A stretch of 13,301 bases of DNA from Bifidobacterium breve (GCA_943331415.1 CALQLM010000004.1:1-13301), one strand, 5' to 3'. Shown: positions 1 to 6,198, counted from the stretch's first letter. A program made the numbers and translations. The notes: generated by a model not told the origin, from the letters alone.

Positions 1-1
1 A

Positions 2-178
2 CTCTCCGCGGCCAAGCAGTACCCGGTGGTAGCGAGCATCGACGAGGTGGTGGTCAACGGCGAACATGCCGAGGCCAATGTCACGTCGTATATGGCATCC
101 GATCCGGCCAGCACATCGATCCGCAGCTTCGATCTTCAGTTCCGCGATGACCAGTGGAAGATCTGCCAATCGTCCTAG
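2..178 (+). CDS. C-terminal end of a protein resembling a DUF4878/NTF2-like domain (partial)
   Basis: Only the last 58 codons are in the window. The frame is open from base 2 and ends at TAG 176-178. The visible protein alternates short strands rich in V, A and T, and ends with an R-D-D-Q-W-K-I-C-Q pattern. That pattern resembles the last strand of the small NTF2/DUF4878-like domains at the C terminus of many mycobacterial membrane-anchored or Mce-associated proteins. In M. tuberculosis the gene near fba on this side that fits is Rv0361, a conserved membrane protein; mgtE (Rv0362), which lies between them there, is absent here. The family call rests on a short tail and is an inference. The stop codon lies inside a hairpin shared with the convergent fba gene. 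Confidence 0.6.
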   Translation, partial: LSAAKQYPVVASIDEVVVNGEHAEANVTSYMASDPASTSIRSFDLQFRDDQWKICQSS

Positions 179-203
179 CCGGCTGGAGTTCTAGCCGGCT
201 GGG
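174..203. terminator. Probable bidirectional hairpin terminator between convergent genes
   Basis: The palindromic octamer AGCCGGCT occurs at 177-184 and again at 193-200, so the copies pair with an 8-nt loop (185-192). Pairing extends outward through a U-G wobble (176/201) and two C-G pairs (175/202, 174/203), giving an 11-bp stem. It contains the stop codon of the upstream + gene and lies 24 bp before the fba stop. There is no U-tract, which is common for mycobacterial hairpin terminators. Termination has not been shown; the structure itself is direct from sequence. Confidence 0.6.
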
Positions 204-226
204 CCCCATTGCCGGCCTCACTTCGT

Positions 227-1264
227 TCACCCGGCTGACACACTCCGGCCGGCGCTGTGCAGGTCGTTGCACGCCTCCACAACCCGGTCTGCCATACCGG
301 CCTCGGCCTTCTTGAGGTAACTGCGCGGGTCGTAGAACTTCTTATTGCCGACCTCGCCGTCGATCTTCAGCACGCCGTCATAGTTGGCGAACATATGACC
401 GGCAATCGGCCGGGTGAACGCGTACTGGGCGTCGGTGTCAACATTCATCTTCACCACGCCGTAGCGCAGCGCGTCTTCGATCTCCGACTTCAACGATCCG
501 GAGCCGCCGTGGAACACGAAGTCGAAGGGTTGCGACCCCTGTGCGAGACCAAGTTTTGCAGCGGCCACCCGCTGCCCCTCGGCCAACACGTCCGGCTTGA
601 GCTTCACGTTGCCCGGCTTATAAACGCCGTGCACATTGCCGAATGTGGCCGCCAGCAGATAGCGGCCGTTCTCCCCGGCACCGAGGGCGGCAACGGTCTT
701 CTCGAAGTCCTCCGGGCTGGTGTAGAGCTTCTCGTTGATCTCGGCCTCGACACCGTCCTCCTCGCCGCCCACCACGCCGATCTCGACCTCGAGGATGATC
801 TTGGCGGCCGCGGCGAGGGCGAGCAGTTCCTGCGCGATGGCCAGGTTCTCGCCGATCGGCACTGCCGAGCCATCCCACATGTGCGACTGGAACAGCGGAT
901 CGCGACCCGCGCGCACCCTCTCCGCGGAGATGGCCAGCAGCGGGCGCACGTAGGTGTCGAGTTTGTCCTTCGGGCAGTGATCGGTGTGCAACGCCACGGT
1001 GATCGGATATCTGTCGGCGATGACCTTGGTGAACTCCGCCAGTGCCACGGCACCGGTGACCATGTCCTTCACCCCGAGCCCGGAGGCGAATTCGGCACCA
1101 CCGGTGGAGAACTGGATGATGCCATCGCTGCCGGCATCGGCGAAGCCTTTGATCGCGGCGTTGACGGTCTCCGACGAGGTGCAGTTGATGGCCGGAAACG
1201 CGAAGGAGTGCTCCTTGGCGCGGTCCAACATCTCCGCGTAGACCTCAGGGGTGGCGATGGGCAT
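227..1264 (-). CDS. fba: Class II fructose-1,6-bisphosphate aldolase
   Basis: A cytosolic zinc enzyme of glycolysis and gluconeogenesis that interconverts fructose-1,6-bisphosphate with dihydroxyacetone phosphate and glyceraldehyde-3-phosphate. The 345-aa protein is one residue longer than I recall for M. tuberculosis Fba (Rv0363c). The class II signature is intact: H-T-D-H-C at 93-97 gives the catalytic Asp95 and zinc ligand His96; G-N-V-H-G gives His212; F-H-G-G-S-G at 251-256 gives His252. The L-E-V-E-I-G-V-V-G-G-E-E-D-G-V segment (159-173) is also typical. The start is ATG 1264 with a purine-rich AGAGGA (1271-1276) about 6 nt upstream. The gene is divergent from dedA and convergent with the gene ending at 178. 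A class II enzyme with no human counterpart is a recognised drug-target family. The identification is very secure. Confidence 0.97.
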   Translation of the reverse strand: MPIATPEVYAEMLDRAKEHSFAFPAINCTSSETVNAAIKGFADAGSDGIIQFSTGGAEFASGLGVKDMVTGAVALAEFTKVIADRYPITVALHTDHCPKDKLDTYVRPLLAISAERVRAGRDPLFQSHMWDGSAVPIGENLAIAQELLALAAAAKIILEVEIGVVGGEEDGVEAEINEKLYTSPEDFEKTVAALGAGENGRYLLAATFGNVHGVYKPGNVKLKPDVLAEGQRVAAAKLGLAQGSQPFDFVFHGGSGSLKSEIEDALRYGVVKMNVDTDAQYAFTRPIAGHMFANYDGVLKIDGEVGNKKFYDPRSYLKKAEAGMADRVVEACNDLHSAGRSVSAG

Positions 1265-1282
1265 GGAACGTCCTCTCCGGCG

Positions 1283-1311
1283 ATCGGGGCTTTCATCCCG
1301 CAGTATGTCAA
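1283..1311 (-). promoter_or_regulatory. Possible fba promoter (perfect TTGACA, weak -10)
   Basis: On the minus strand a perfect -35 hexamer TTGACA lies at 1311-1306, in the 96-bp gap between fba and dedA. At the normal 17-bp spacing the -10 position reads CCCGAT (1288-1283), a poor match. CATACT at 1307-1302 could be an alternative -10 but overlaps TTGACA. So a promoter is likely in this gap, but its exact elements are uncertain. Confidence 0.3.
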
Positions 1312-1346
1312 ACAGCGAGGCTTCCGGTGTCGGCTCGGCCGACCGG

Positions 1347-1352
1347 TATCTT
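1347..1352 (+). promoter_or_regulatory. -10 element (TATCTT) of a probably leaderless dedA transcript
   Basis: TATCTT fits the mycobacterial TANNNT -10 rule and ends 8 nt before the ATG at 1361, so transcription could begin at or next to the start codon. No convincing Shine-Dalgarno precedes the ATG (only GGGG). This also supports the ATG at 1361 rather than an earlier in-frame start. Confidence 0.4.
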
Positions 1353-1360
1353 GGGGCCTG

Positions 1361-2023
1361 ATGACCACCACAGTGCTGGCCCTGCCCAACATCCTGGACC
1401 CGATGTACTGGCTAGGCGAGGGCGGCATGTTCGCCTCCGCTGTGCTGCCGGGCATCCTGATCATCGTCTTCATCGAGACAGGCCTGCTGTTCCCCCTGCT
1501 CCCCGGCGACTCACTGCTATTCACCGGCGGTCTGCTGGCGGCCGCCCCGAACCCGCCGGTCAATATCTGGGTGCTGGCGACCTGCGTTTCGGTGGTGGCA
1601 ATCCTCGGCGACCAGTGCGCATACTTCATCGGCCGGCGGATCGGGCCTGCGCTGTTCGACAAGGAGGATTCGCGCTTCTTCAAGAAGCACTACGTCACCG
1701 AGTCGCACGCCTTCTTCGAAAAGCACGGCCCAAAGACCATCATCATGGCCCGGTTCGTCCCGATCGTGCGGACGTTCACGCCCGTGCTGGCAGGGGTGTC
1801 CTATATGCGCTACCCGGTGTTCCTGGCGTACGACATCGTGGGCGGCATCCTGTGGGGCGCCGGGGTGACGCTGCTGGGCTACTTCCTGGGCAACGTGCCG
1901 TTCGTCAAGAACAACCTGGAGCTGATGATCCTGCTGATCGTCTTCCTGTCGATCCTGCCGGGTCTGACCGCAGTCGGGCGCAACATGATGCAGAAACGCA
2001 AAATCGGGCCCGGTGACCGGTAG
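1361..2023 (+). CDS. DedA-family integral membrane protein
   Basis: A 220-aa inner-membrane protein of the DedA/SNARE-associated (VTT) family, homologue of M. tuberculosis Rv0364. DedA proteins act in envelope homeostasis, and several members are undecaprenyl-phosphate or phospholipid flippases. Visible hallmarks are an acidic residue in the first hydrophobic stretch (F-I-E-T-G at 37-41) followed by F-P-L-L-P-G-D-S (44-51), and the re-entrant motif R-F-V-P-I-V-R-T-F-T-P-V-L-A-G (131-145). Hydrophobic segments lie at about 23-47, 52-62, 68-90, 153-178 and 186-203, followed by a basic tail (QKRK). The frame is open back to base 257, but that extension is antisense to fba and is not coding. ATG 1361 gives a normal family length. 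The specific lipid substrate cannot be told from sequence. Confidence 0.9.
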   Translation: MTTTVLALPNILDPMYWLGEGGMFASAVLPGILIIVFIETGLLFPLLPGDSLLFTGGLLAAAPNPPVNIWVLATCVSVVAILGDQCAYFIGRRIGPALFDKEDSRFFKKHYVTESHAFFEKHGPKTIIMARFVPIVRTFTPVLAGVSYMRYPVFLAYDIVGGILWGAGVTLLGYFLGNVPFVKNNLELMILLIVFLSILPGLTAVGRNMMQKRKIGPGDR

Positions 2024-2061
2024 CCGGTAGCCCGCTGACCGGTAGCCGGTAGTGCGGTTTT
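2014..2061 (+). terminator. 17-bp direct repeat and hairpin at the end of dedA
   Basis: The 17-mer TGACCGGTAGCCGGTAG occurs at 2014-2030 and again at 2036-2052. The first copy contains the dedA stop codon (2021-2023). Each copy holds a small hairpin, ACCGG-TAG-CCGGT. Around the second copy, CCGC (2032-2035) can pair with GCGG (2054-2057) and is followed by TTTT (2058-2061), giving a terminator-like structure for the + strand. It runs into the stop codon of the convergent secreted-protein gene at 2060-2062. Confidence 0.5.
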
Positions 2062-2368
2062 ACGGCCAGGTCTGGGTGCGGTTGGCGCCGGGACCGACGT
2101 TAGTCGGCATGTTGGCACGCGGGATCGGGGAGTTCTGCAGTGCGGCCAGGCACAGGCCCAGACGCCCCGGCAGGCAGATTCCGCCGGTTCCGGTAATGCC
2201 GAGATTGGTCGCGCTCTGCGACCAACAGATGCCGGTGATCGGGTCGGCGATCTGACCCGCGTTACAGGCCGCCGCGGCGGGCGGGGCGGAAACCATAGGA
2301 CCGGTCAGCATGCCGGCCCCGAGTGCGGCGGCCAGCAACAGGCGTGAAGCCGTGATTCGGATTGTCAT
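2060..2368 (-). CDS. Small secreted protein with four cysteines, function unknown
   Basis: A 102-aa precursor. Residues 1-34 form a signal peptide: basic start M-T-I-R, a hydrophobic core about 9-22, and an A-rich A-P-P-A-A-A-A cleavage region. The mature part starts near Cys35 and holds three further cysteines (48, 65, 73), compatible with two disulfides, in a G- and P-rich sequence with C-L-P-G-R-L-G-L-C and a C-terminal N-R-T-Q-T-W-P. ATG 2368 is chosen over the ATG at 2383 because GGAGAA lies just upstream at normal spacing. The gene starts 27 bp after the stop of the LpqN-like lipoprotein and is probably co-transcribed with it. I do not recognise a named family. A lipoprotein reading (A-A-A-C) is possible but the box is poor. 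The mature protein is small and exported, so an extracellular or envelope role is likely. Confidence 0.75.
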   Translation of the reverse strand: MTIRITASRLLLAAALGAGMLTGPMVSAPPAAAACNAGQIADPITGICWSQSATNLGITGTGGICLPGRLGLCLAALQNSPIPRANMPTNVGPGANRTQTWP

Positions 2369-2395
2369 GAGTTCTCCGTGCATGTGAAAGTCGGG

Positions 2396-3097
2396 TCAGG
2401 ACGGCAGGGTGATGGTGGTCTGCTCGTTGATCAGCTTGGCCGCGTCGATGATGGGCTGTTCCTGGCCCTCGGGCGCCTCACCATTGAGTTGTAGAACGAA
2501 GATCGCATCCTTGCCGGGGATGACGATGGTCTGCTGGCCGACCGCGCGGGTCTTGCCTTCCCAGACGTAGGTACCCGTGTAGTCGACGTAGTCGAAGCCG
2601 CTGATCTTGCCGCGGTCCACCTCGCCGATCGCCTTGAACTCCGGCAACCCGTTGAGCTGACCCGGTGCCAATTCGATGAGCTTGGCCGGGTCGACATCAC
2701 CGGTGAGCCTGGAGGCGATCGCATAAATGAACGGCGGGTCCTTGGGGTCCATCGCCTTGTCATAGACGATCGCACCGTAGGCCCATTCCGGGGTCTGATC
2801 GCCGGCACTCCGCCAGTCCGGCGGGAACGGGAAGTCGACCTTCGGAGTGCCCGGCTCATCGGCCGTGAACGGCGCCTCGGCGATGTTGTTGTCGACGATG
2901 TACTGGTGCAGGGTGGTGTTCTCCACGTCGAGGTCGCCCGACTTCGGCGCGCCTGTCTGCGTGACCCCGGACGCCTTCGTTTCGGACATGCTGTCGGACT
3001 TGCTGTCCGGCTTAGTGTCGGTCGCACAGCCCGCCATCGCGAGCGTCAAAGCCACCGCGGTGGCAGCGGCCGCAGCAGCCGAGGTGATCTTCTTCAT
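2396..3097 (-). CDS. LpqN/LpqT-family lipoprotein
   Basis: A 233-aa precursor with a lipoprotein signal: K-K at the start, an A/V-rich core and M-A-G-C, with Cys24 as the lipidation site (Met at -3 is a slightly weak lipobox). A charged, S/T/K/D-rich linker spans about 25-55. The LpqN-type domain follows: T-L-H-Q-Y-I-V-D-N-N-I at 62-72, V-D-F-P-F-P-P-D-W around 88-96, and a final helix with D-A-A-K-L-I-N-E-Q. Family knowledge: M. tuberculosis LpqN binds periplasmic loops of MmpL3 and has been linked to mycolate glycolipid carriage and to Ag85. Which paralogue this is (LpqN, LpqT or another) cannot be settled, so no symbol is given. The start is supported by a strong AAGGAGG (3108-3114). A small secreted gene follows 27 bp downstream. 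Confidence 0.85.
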   Translation of the reverse strand: MKKITSAAAAAATAVALTLAMAGCATDTKPDSKSDSMSETKASGVTQTGAPKSGDLDVENTTLHQYIVDNNIAEAPFTADEPGTPKVDFPFPPDWRSAGDQTPEWAYGAIVYDKAMDPKDPPFIYAIASRLTGDVDPAKLIELAPGQLNGLPEFKAIGEVDRGKISGFDYVDYTGTYVWEGKTRAVGQQTIVIPGKDAIFVLQLNGEAPEGQEQPIIDAAKLINEQTTITLPS

Positions 3098-3107
3098 CGG
3101 ATCGCAC

Positions 3108-3136
3108 CCTCCTTTGGTGATTCGACACCGATTTTA
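3108..3136 (-). promoter_or_regulatory. Likely own promoter and strong RBS of the lipoprotein gene
   Basis: In the 70-bp gap after lamH, the minus strand reads TAAAAT (3136-3131), a good TANNNT -10. A weak -35 candidate TTCGCA (3158-3153) lies 16 bp upstream. The -10 sits inside a perfect small palindrome, CCGAT-TTT-ATCGG (3128-3140), which could be an operator. AAGGAGG at 3108-3114 is the ribosome-binding site. This suggests the lipoprotein is not simply the tail of the lamH operon. Confidence 0.4.
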
Positions 3137-3167
3137 TCGGACCCCGGCGGGCTGCGAAGGCGAGTTT

Positions 3168-4271
3168 CTAACGAACCGCCACCGAATTAGCGGCCTCCAT
3201 CAACATCCATCCCGACACCTGAACCGACAGATCACGCTCCGGCACCGCTGACTCGTTCACCGCGCCCTCGATGAATCTGCCCGCCTGGCCGCCGGCCCGC
3301 GGAACCTCCGCGTTCCGGTCCCAGAAGGCGCTGAATAACGGCAGACCGTCGACATCCTGCCGGTTGTCCCAGGCCGCCTTCGCAGAGCCGAGCACAATTC
3401 CGCGGGCGGTCTCCCGGGCCGCATGATCGGCATCGGAACCACCCGGCAGCGCGGTGGCGGCCAGGGCGAGATAGCGCGCCGTGATACCCGCGAACAGACC
3501 GCCGTCACCGCCGCCGGCGCCCTTGAGCACCCCGTCGGGCGCCATATGCGTGCCGATGGCAGCCACCAGTCGGCGCACCCGAGCGGCATGCCGGTCGTCT
3601 CCGGTGCGCACCGCCAACTCGGTCTCCAGACCCACCACGACGCCTTGGCAGTAGGTGTACTGGGCACGGACCAGGGAACCCGCCTTGATCCCGTCGAACA
3701 CCAGGTGGGTTTCCGGGTCGATCAGCGTGTCATCGATCCAGTCGGCCATCTGCTCGGCCCGGCGCAACCGGTTGTCGTACCGGGCAAGGAAGATTCCGGC
3801 CGGGCCGTTGGCCGGAGCGTTGAAGAACTGATCCTGTTTTCGCCACGGGATTCCGCCGCCGCTCTCGGGCGCCCAGGAATCGGTGAGCGCAGCGGCCAAC
3901 GTCGCCAACGCCTTCGGGTTCGCAACACCGGCGAGACGATCAGCCCGCTCCAGGGCCAACGCCAACCACGCCATATCGTCGTAGTAGCTGTTGGTCCAGC
4001 GCCCGTTGTTGCGCGCGAGGTGGCCACGGATCTGCCGCCTGATCGATTCGACCCGCTGGGGTCGCGGGTCGCGCACCTGGGCGTCGACCAGGGTGTCCAG
4101 CAGGTGGGCCTGCCACCAGTAGTGCCAGGTTCCGAAGGCCAGGTCTTTGCGGGTGGCGGGCCAACCGACCACACCGAGCTGGGTCGCGGGCAGTTGCCAG
4201 AGCCGTCGAAGGTGCCGCTTGGCGATGGCGGCCTCGGCGCTGGCCGCCCGGTTCGTCCATTGCTGATCCAC
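3168..4271 (-). CDS. lamH: GH76 endo-alpha-1,6-mannanase acting on lipoarabinomannan (LamH-type)
   Basis: A 367-aa protein, homologue of M. tuberculosis Rv0365c (about 376 aa), a glycoside hydrolase family 76 enzyme described under the name LamH, which cuts the alpha-1,6-mannan core of lipoarabinomannan to release arabinomannan. The sequence has the alpha/alpha-barrel pattern and the GH76 adjacent acid pair in N-S-Y-Y-D-D-M-A-W (Asp98, Asp99). Other family-like stretches are F-G-T-W-H-Y-W-W-Q (46-54) and Y-T-Y-C-Q-G, a helix-rich mid-region. No signal peptide is visible, which is odd for an enzyme acting on an envelope polymer. The start is GTG 4271, preceded by AGGA at about 8 nt. It follows the SpoU methyltransferase by 15 bp, so the two are probably co-transcribed. 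In M. tuberculosis the two genes are far apart. Confidence 0.87.
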   Translation of the reverse strand: MDQQWTNRAASAEAAIAKRHLRRLWQLPATQLGVVGWPATRKDLAFGTWHYWWQAHLLDTLVDAQVRDPRPQRVESIRRQIRGHLARNNGRWTNSYYDDMAWLALALERADRLAGVANPKALATLAAALTDSWAPESGGGIPWRKQDQFFNAPANGPAGIFLARYDNRLRRAEQMADWIDDTLIDPETHLVFDGIKAGSLVRAQYTYCQGVVVGLETELAVRTGDDRHAARVRRLVAAIGTHMAPDGVLKGAGGGDGGLFAGITARYLALAATALPGGSDADHAARETARGIVLGSAKAAWDNRQDVDGLPLFSAFWDRNAEVPRAGGQAGRFIEGAVNESAVPERDLSVQVSGWMLMEAANSVAVR

Positions 4272-4286
4272 GACGGCAATCCTGCC

Positions 4287-4973
4287 CTACCAGGCGTGGG
4301 AAAGGTCGGCCCACTGCCGGATCCAGGCGTGCATGGCGATACCGGCGGCAGCGCCGGCATTGATGCTGCGGGTGGAACCGAACTGGGCGATCGAAACCGT
4401 GAATGCGGCACCGGATCGGGCTGCGTCGGAGATGCCCGGTCCCTCCTGACCGAACACCAGCAGACAGTCCCGCGGCAGGGCGGTCTCCTCGAGTCGCACC
4501 GCGCCGGCGACGTTATCGACAGCGACCACGGTGATGCCGGCGTCACGCGCGAACGACAACAGGTCCTCGGTGGTGTCGTGATGGGCCAGCCGCTGATAGC
4601 GATCGGTCACCATGGCGCCGCGGCGGTTCCAGCGGCGGCGGCCGACGATGTGGACGGTGTCGACGGCGAAGGCGTTGGCGGTGCGAACCACCGCTCCGAT
4701 ATTGGCGTCATTACCGAAGTTCTCGATCGCCACATGGAGCGGGTGTCGACGAGAATCGATATCGGCAATGATCGCCTCCCGCCGCCAATAGCGATACGCG
4801 TCAACGACGTTGCGGGCATCACCGTGTTCCAGCAACTCGGGGTCGTAGCGCACGTCATCCGGGAGCGGTCCCGGCTGGGTGCTGAGCCAGGGGCCGACAC
4901 CGGGTCCCTCCGTGGCCCATTCGGTGGGACCGGGCTCGGGGCCATCTGTCGGCATTGGGCCCTCTGTCAGCAT
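4287..4973 (-). CDS. SpoU/TrmH-family RNA 2'-O-methyltransferase
   Basis: Homologue of M. tuberculosis Rv0380c, a SAM-dependent SPOUT-class RNA ribose methyltransferase (tRNA or rRNA substrate not determinable). Numbering from ATG 4973 (228 aa): motif 1 N-F-G-N-D-A-N-I-G-A-V-V-R-T-A (85-99, catalytic-type Arg97), motif 2 L-V-F-G-Q-E-G-P-G-I (172-181), and knot motif 3 S-T-R-S-I-N-A-G-A-A-A-G-I-A-M (200-214). The start is uncertain. ATG 4973 has a leaderless-type -10 (TACCCT) 6 nt upstream. ATG 4955 has a GAGG-like RBS. GTG 4853 would give 189 codons, close to the M. tuberculosis length. The first 40 residues are P/G-rich with T-E/D-G-P repeats and could be an untranslated leader. An open frame to 5099 is rejected because it overlaps the divergent cupin gene. 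Confidence 0.88.
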   Translation of the reverse strand: MLTEGPMPTDGPEPGPTEWATEGPGVGPWLSTQPGPLPDDVRYDPELLEHGDARNVVDAYRYWRREAIIADIDSRRHPLHVAIENFGNDANIGAVVRTANAFAVDTVHIVGRRRWNRRGAMVTDRYQRLAHHDTTEDLLSFARDAGITVVAVDNVAGAVRLEETALPRDCLLVFGQEGPGISDAARSGAAFTVSIAQFGSTRSINAGAAAGIAMHAWIRQWADLSHAW

Positions 4974-4979
4974 GGAGGA

Positions 4980-4989
4980 AGGGTAGCCT
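4980..4989. promoter_or_regulatory. Overlapping divergent -10 elements (AGGGTAGCCT)
   Basis: The + strand reads TAGCCT at 4984-4989, ending 7 nt before the cupin ATG (4997). The - strand reads TACCCT at 4985-4980, ending 6 nt before the methyltransferase ATG (4973). The two -10 candidates share base pairs 4984-4985. Both genes could be leaderless from a single symmetrical element with start sites only about 24 bp apart. GGAGG (4974-4978) is too far from the cupin start to serve well as its RBS. Confidence 0.4.
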
Positions 4990-4996
4990 CGGTCCG

Positions 4997-5422
4997 ATGG
5001 GCCCGGATGACAGCGGTGGCAGGCAACCGGCACTTGTTCACTACCCGCGGGTGATCTTGAAACCCCACTCCGACGGCCGCCGATCCGGCTGCGAGACACT
5101 CACGGACCATCCGACGGATCACCCCGGAGCGGCGTGGACCGATGTCGCGATCCACGAGTGGGAACTCGAAGGTGAGGGGTGGGAAGACCTGCACCCCCAC
5201 GACGAGACCACCTATCTGTTGGCCGGCGAACTCGTCATCGAGACCGAGGGAACGTCGGTGACCCTGCACCCCGGAGATGCGGCGGTGGTTCGGGGCGGCC
5301 ATCTCGGCCGCTATCTGGCTCAGGGATACGCGCGCATGCTGGCCATCTACGGACCGAATCCGTCCGGGGAGTCGAGCTCACGGTTTCGGTCGTTTCGTCT
5401 CGACGGCCCCACATCGCACTAG
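4997..5422 (+). CDS. Small single-domain cupin protein
   Basis: A 141-aa protein with one cupin beta-barrel. Motif 1 reads G-W-E-D-L-H-P-H-D-E-T-T-Y-L-L-A-G-E (61-78) and motif 2 reads P-G-D-A-A-V-V-R-G-G-H (92-102). Likely metal ligands are His66, His68, Glu70 and His102. The H-x-H to E spacing is shorter than the classic H-x-H-x3-E, so the set may instead be Asp64, His66 and Glu70, and metal binding is not certain. The substrate cannot be inferred; such proteins range from sugar isomerases and dioxygenases to ligand-binding regulators. ATG 4997 is preferred over the in-frame start at 4955, which would overlap the divergent methyltransferase. The stop codon overlaps that of the convergent next gene within a single CTAG. 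Confidence 0.82.
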   Translation: MGPDDSGGRQPALVHYPRVILKPHSDGRRSGCETLTDHPTDHPGAAWTDVAIHEWELEGEGWEDLHPHDETTYLLAGELVIETEGTSVTLHPGDAAVVRGGHLGRYLAQGYARMLAIYGPNPSGESSSRFRSFRLDGPTSH

Positions 5423-6198
5423 TCCGTGATCAACAACTCGACTCTGCCGAACCGGGCCGCCGGAAGGCCGACGATCGCAACCTCGAAGTCCGCGTCACCC
5501 AGTTCTGAGTGAAGCGCGCAGTCCGTGTCGGATGAACCCACCGGTAGCGCCACCCCGTCCAGCGCACGCACCAATAGCGGTCCCGAGTCGGTGGCGAGTT
5601 CAGCGCCGGCCACCCGGCCGAACTCGATGATGAGTCGGCGCAGACTGACATCGGGGTCGGGGTGGACGCGATGTTCGCGCGCCTGCTCGCTCAACCATTC
5701 CGACAGTGCCCGACAGCTGCGGTCGGCGTCCGAGGGATAGGTGCCGAGTAGCACGGCGTCGATCTGCCGCCCGTCGTCGGTGCACATCCGCGTGGTGTCG
5801 ATACCGAAGACATCGGTGTAGAGAACACCGAGGGGTGTTGCCCAACATTGCGCCGCCCAGTCATGAAGGTGCGCGCCGACGAACGTGTCGAGCACACGTC
5901 CACGAGCGGGCTCGGCGATCACCGGCCGGGCACGGGCCACCTGGGGTGGCAAAGCCGATTCCGCGGGCGAAAGGTCGGCGGCCATCTCGGCGATATAGGC
6001 AGCAGTCTCGGGGTCCCAGCTCTGCGGTCGCGCGAGGGCAAGAACCTGCCGTCCGCACTGGACACCGGAAATCGCCTGTGCCGCCGGGCCGGGATCAGTG
6101 CCCACGCAGATGATGTCGACGACCTCGTCCCAGTCGATATTCGATTCCGGGTGCTCGTCCGGCTCCGGGAACTCGTGCCCCCGGGCCCGTTTGGTCAC
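5419..6198 (-). CDS. Rv0381c-like protein with a degenerate FAD/Rossmann-type N terminus
   Basis: A 259-aa protein in the position of M. tuberculosis Rv0381c (recalled as a hypothetical of about 300 aa). Residues 26-56 look like a beta-alpha-beta dinucleotide fold of the flavoprotein type, V-D-I-I-C-V-G-T-D-P-G-P-A-A, but the glycine motif G-x-G-x-x-G is broken to G-T-D-P-G-P. A later stretch, G-R-V-A-G-A-E-L-A-T-D-S-G-P-L-L-V-R-A-L (194-213), resembles segments of fumarate-reductase or ketosteroid-dehydrogenase type flavoproteins. The protein is only about half their size and the C-terminal FAD motif is not seen. It may be a remnant flavoprotein that no longer binds FAD; this is inference. 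The GTG start at 6198 overlaps the pyrE stop in GTGA, so translation is probably coupled. Its stop overlaps that of the cupin gene. Confidence 0.8.
   Translation of the reverse strand: MTKRARGHEFPEPDEHPESNIDWDEVVDIICVGTDPGPAAQAISGVQCGRQVLALARPQSWDPETAAYIAEMAADLSPAESALPPQVARARPVIAEPARGRVLDTFVGAHLHDWAAQCWATPLGVLYTDVFGIDTTRMCTDDGRQIDAVLLGTYPSDADRSCRALSEWLSEQAREHRVHPDPDVSLRRLIIEFGRVAGAELATDSGPLLVRALDGVALPVGSSDTDCALHSELGDADFEVAIVGLPAARFGRVELLITD

Noticed and set aside
257..2023. 588-aa open frame that runs across fba antisense and into dedA
   Set aside because: The first about 1100 bases are the opposite strand of the well-supported fba gene. Only the part from ATG 1361 has DedA motifs and membrane segments. 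It is an artefact of high GC.
3423..5054. 543-aa open frame on + across lamH and the methyltransferase
   Set aside because: It is antisense to two genes with clear family motifs. The translation is compositionally biased with no recognisable domain.
4287..5099. Full-length 270-aa frame for the methyltransferase starting at 5099
   Set aside because: The extra 42 residues lie antisense to the divergent cupin gene and are R/S/P-rich without family similarity. Starts at 4973, 4955 or 4853 are better supported.
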